A stretch of 64,000 nucleotides of DNA from Calycina herbarum (lineage: Eukaryota; Ascomycota; Leotiomycetes; Helotiales; Pezizellaceae), in the NCBI GenBank assembly GCA_001414485.1, contig LLEY01000241.1, forward strand, positions 1 to 64,000. The letters run 5' to 3'. Below, piece after piece: positions 61,837 through 64,000 of the stretch. Below the pieces are notes generated by a model, which was given only the letters and a program-made list of their open reading frames with translations, did no database searches and was not told the DNA's origin. Positions within the stretch are counted from its first letter, which is position 1. Each line of letters starts with the position of its first letter. A program made the translations under genes and the position numbers.

Positions 61837-61855
61837 AAATAGATGTGAAGTGGTT
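61837..61855 (+). repeat. LINE target-site duplication, right
   Basis: Exact copy of 32285-32303, directly after the AAAT-repeat tail of the LINE. Up to four bases of its start may belong to the tail. Confidence 0.85.
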
Positions 61856-62364
61856 TCGTTGCTTCCACCACCACAAGCTATATTCCCTCAACTTCATTCT
61901 TCTGTAAATGACGAGATTTCTACCTAAGCACGTACAAACAGTGTGCTCTGGGGGCTAACCAGTATACTGCTGTGTTTACGTAAATCTTGTGGTGTTGACG
62001 GGGTTCTCTTTCTTTGGTGGGGCTTAGCACGCCAGCATAAAATTGGGTAAACATTAAGAAATACACGTAAACTTTATTAGCTTCGCTGTTTGTTTGTATC
62101 AAGAGGTCAGACTAGCACAGGTATATCGTATTCACTTTCCTTTATCCAAAGAGAATCCTGCAAAGGTCTCTGGGGTTAGTGACGAAAGTCCAACGAGAAG
62201 GATGGTGCCTAAACGTAAAAATTTCGTTGTTCCTCTGCCACGTGTCTGCTTCTCACAATACTTGAACATTTGCTCGAACTCATATGCCCTTTGCAACGCC
62301 CCTGGGGAACCACGATTTCCCCCCTATCAATTGTGTCCACGATACCTGTCTTTCAAGAGCAACC
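61856..62364. other. Host DNA right of the transposon block
   Basis: Composition returns to that of ordinary genic DNA. No domain-bearing frame. This is the presumed promoter and leader of the SEC11-like gene. Confidence 0.4.
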
Positions 62365-62790
62365 ATGAAGAGACCACGTTTTAAATTGCGAAAGGCACTC
62401 TCCAACACTCTCCCCGCCCTCCTCATTCTCACCACAGCATTCATGACCTGGAAATTCATCTCATTCTTATCAGCAACACCCATTACGATTATGTGCGCCA
62501 TGGGATCGACTGTATACCCATCTCACAAAGGCGACCTGCTATTCATTTGGAAAAGACAACCCAGCATTCGCGTAGGAGATATACCAGTGGTCTGGTTCTC
62601 CAATGGTTCTCGACCTCCCATGGTTCATCGTGCAATCAGGGTCTTCGATACATCCACTTCGAGGTAAATACACATTTCCGAATTGAATTGTAATGCAATT
62701 AGTAGACTAACTTTACGCAGCCAGATTATATTAACGAAAGCCGAGGATAATTATCCAGATGATTCAGGATTAAATCCGCCTGGACGGTGA
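62365..62790 (+). CDS. Truncated SEC11-like signal peptidase I
   Basis: Homologue of the catalytic subunit of the ER signal peptidase complex. Exons 62365-62663 and 62721-62790 give 122 residues. The 57-nt intron runs GTAAAT...GACTAAC...GCAG. A basic N-terminus (MKRPRFKLRK) precedes a membrane segment LPALLILTTAFMTWKF. The serine box reads MGSTVYP instead of SGSMEP, keeping the aligned Ser. GDLLFIWKR, VGDIPVVW and the catalytic VHRAIR follow. After the intron, LTKAEDNYPDDSGL matches the acidic box, where relatives have TKGDNN..DD. The protein stops at GLNPPGR, about 40 residues short of SEC11, lacking the final membrane-associated strand. The first in-frame ATG at 62284 would add 27 odd residues; 62365 suits the family. 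Probably a diverged paralogue, possibly inactive. Confidence 0.75.
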
Positions 62791-63984
62791 TGAGGGACGA
62801 GGTTGTGGGGGTGGGGGGTTGTAAAGGGATATGTGCCTTGGCTTGGATCCGTGGTAATTCCTTTCTATGAGTGCCCATGGCTGAAAATTCTATTCTGGTT
62901 ATTGCTGTTGTGATGGTAGATTTGAGATGACGAAATCTTTGCGTGTTATATCAGTATTGGATTACATTTACCTTTGTAGAAGAAGGTCAAAAGGGACGAG
63001 GAAGACCGCCAACTCGAATCTACGATCGAGAATAATTCTCAAGATTGATAAAGTGCAATTTCGCTTTATGAAGAGATGTTTTCGGATTGTGTAATGGCAG
63101 CTGGGAGTGCCTCATCAACCGTAGGACGACTGAATGGTTCTTTGCCTCTTGTTAAGTAATCGATGAGTGCGGAAACTCCCTCTCCCATGTAAAAATGAAC
63201 CAACTTCTACCACTACCCAGAACACCAAACCTACATTAAAGTCACAATCAACGAAACTTATGTGAAATGGAACTCATCAACAAAAGCTCATGATAATGGA
63301 TGTTGATTATGTCTCAAGTCAACACCTTGAGCGAGATGGAGGCAATTCCAACATCTCTTGGGGTTTTGTGATTTCGAAATCTCAGCTCATAAATAGCTTT
63401 AGATGGGTATTCTATAATATTTGGTAACAGAATTGATCTCTAAGACTTGCGAGAAAGATCCAAATTCTAGATCGTCGTCAACCTCGACTATTTTAAGTTA
63501 CCCACGTTCGCCTTTGTACTAAATAATAATTATTTGTAACTACTTAAGAGCAAGGTTATTAAGAATATTAATTTAGTTTAACTATTCAATCTATTTGATT
63601 CAATGAATCAACGTCTTCTAGAACTGTTAAAGTAATAATCTTTGATAGAGCTCTTTACTTGCCTTGGTTCTCTTTTAGACATTCATTTGAACTTCAATAA
63701 CAAGCTCGTCCCAACTATCTTAAGTTTCTGAAGATAGTGCAGAAACTACAGCCCCCTCTTAGGTTAGAAGCATATAATCCGGCATACACTCAGAAAGGTC
63801 ACGTGAGAGGTCGACATATCTCCGAAGTTTGAAGATTCCTAGTTTTCAATTCAAGGGCTAGAATCGTTAGTGTTTCAGTGAACTAAAGTCAAAGGTAAAA
63901 CCTTTCATCACTTCTCTGCAAAAAACCCGAAGTCAACTCCGTCGTTGTAAGATCTCAACACCCCTGTTTCAGATCGACACCACG
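62791..63984. other. Intergenic at window end
   Basis: About 1.2 kb with no supported gene. An AT-rich patch lies at 63520-63640. Confidence 0.4.
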
Positions 63985-64000
63985 ATGTCCAAACTCAGCA
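63985..64000 (+). CDS. Possible start of a gene running off the window
   Basis: ATG at 63985 with A at -3, followed by four sense codons (SKLS) before the sequence ends. Only context supports it. Confidence 0.2.

Noticed and set aside
61920..62102. Small minus-strand ORF right of the LINE
   Set aside because: Short, no domain, and in the probable promoter of the SEC11-like gene.
1..64000. tRNA or rRNA genes
   Set aside because: I looked for A- and B-box/T-loop patterns and rRNA signatures and saw none I could defend; a covariance-model search would settle it.

Overview
The window looks like a chromosome segment of a filamentous ascomycete. Genes carry short introns of about 45-110 nt with GT-AG ends and CTAAC/CTGAC branch points. 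Long blocks are saturated with TpA and with TAG/TAA in place of CAG/TGG codons, the mark of repeat-induced point mutation (RIP). Gene content and the style of the gypsy elements suggest Leotiomycetes (Botrytis/Sclerotinia-like), but that placement is inference.

Layout. 1-1.1 kb: AT-rich decayed DNA with four hairpin-forming units. 1.5-3.0 kb: mitochondrial EF-Tu (minus), with a 29-nt exon carrying the P-loop. 3.7-5.0 kb: old ~510-bp tandem repeats. 5.1-7.5 kb: membrane-anchored TAP-like alpha/beta hydrolase (minus). 8.3-21.6 kb: a diterpenoid biosynthetic cluster made of three P450s, an MFS transporter and a bifunctional class II/class I diterpene synthase. Most of its genes appear broken: a deletion over the ExxR helix in P450-A, a nonsense codon in ExxR of P450-B, a lost segment in P450-C, a frameshift in the transporter, and a nonsense codon, a frameshift and a 589-bp inverted-repeat transposon in the synthase. 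Short diverged direct repeats lie on both sides of the block. 22.7-24.4 kb: a 2OG-Fe(II) oxygenase-like protein that has lost its metal ligands. 26.4-30.3 kb: a long hydrophilic repeat protein built of duplicated exon modules. 30.8-32.1 kb: an F-box/2EXR-like protein.

32.3-61.8 kb is one nested transposon block. A LINE with zinc knuckle, endonuclease, reverse transcriptase and RNase H, bounded by a 19-bp target duplication, was entered by three LTR elements (34112-45971, 46732-51929, 52442-59179). A fourth (36246-43517) sits inside the first. Each of the four has paired LTRs of equal length and an exact 5-bp target duplication. Three of them carry a conserved Lys/Glu-rich antisense reading frame between pol and the 3' LTR. 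All are heavily RIP-mutated.

62.4-62.8 kb: beyond the block lies a short two-exon gene for a truncated SEC11-like signal peptidase. The last bases may start another gene.

The intact-looking genes are EF-Tu, the hydrolase, the oxygenase-like gene, the repeat protein, the F-box-like gene and the SEC11-like gene. Exon borders were inferred by eye from splice signals and frame continuity.
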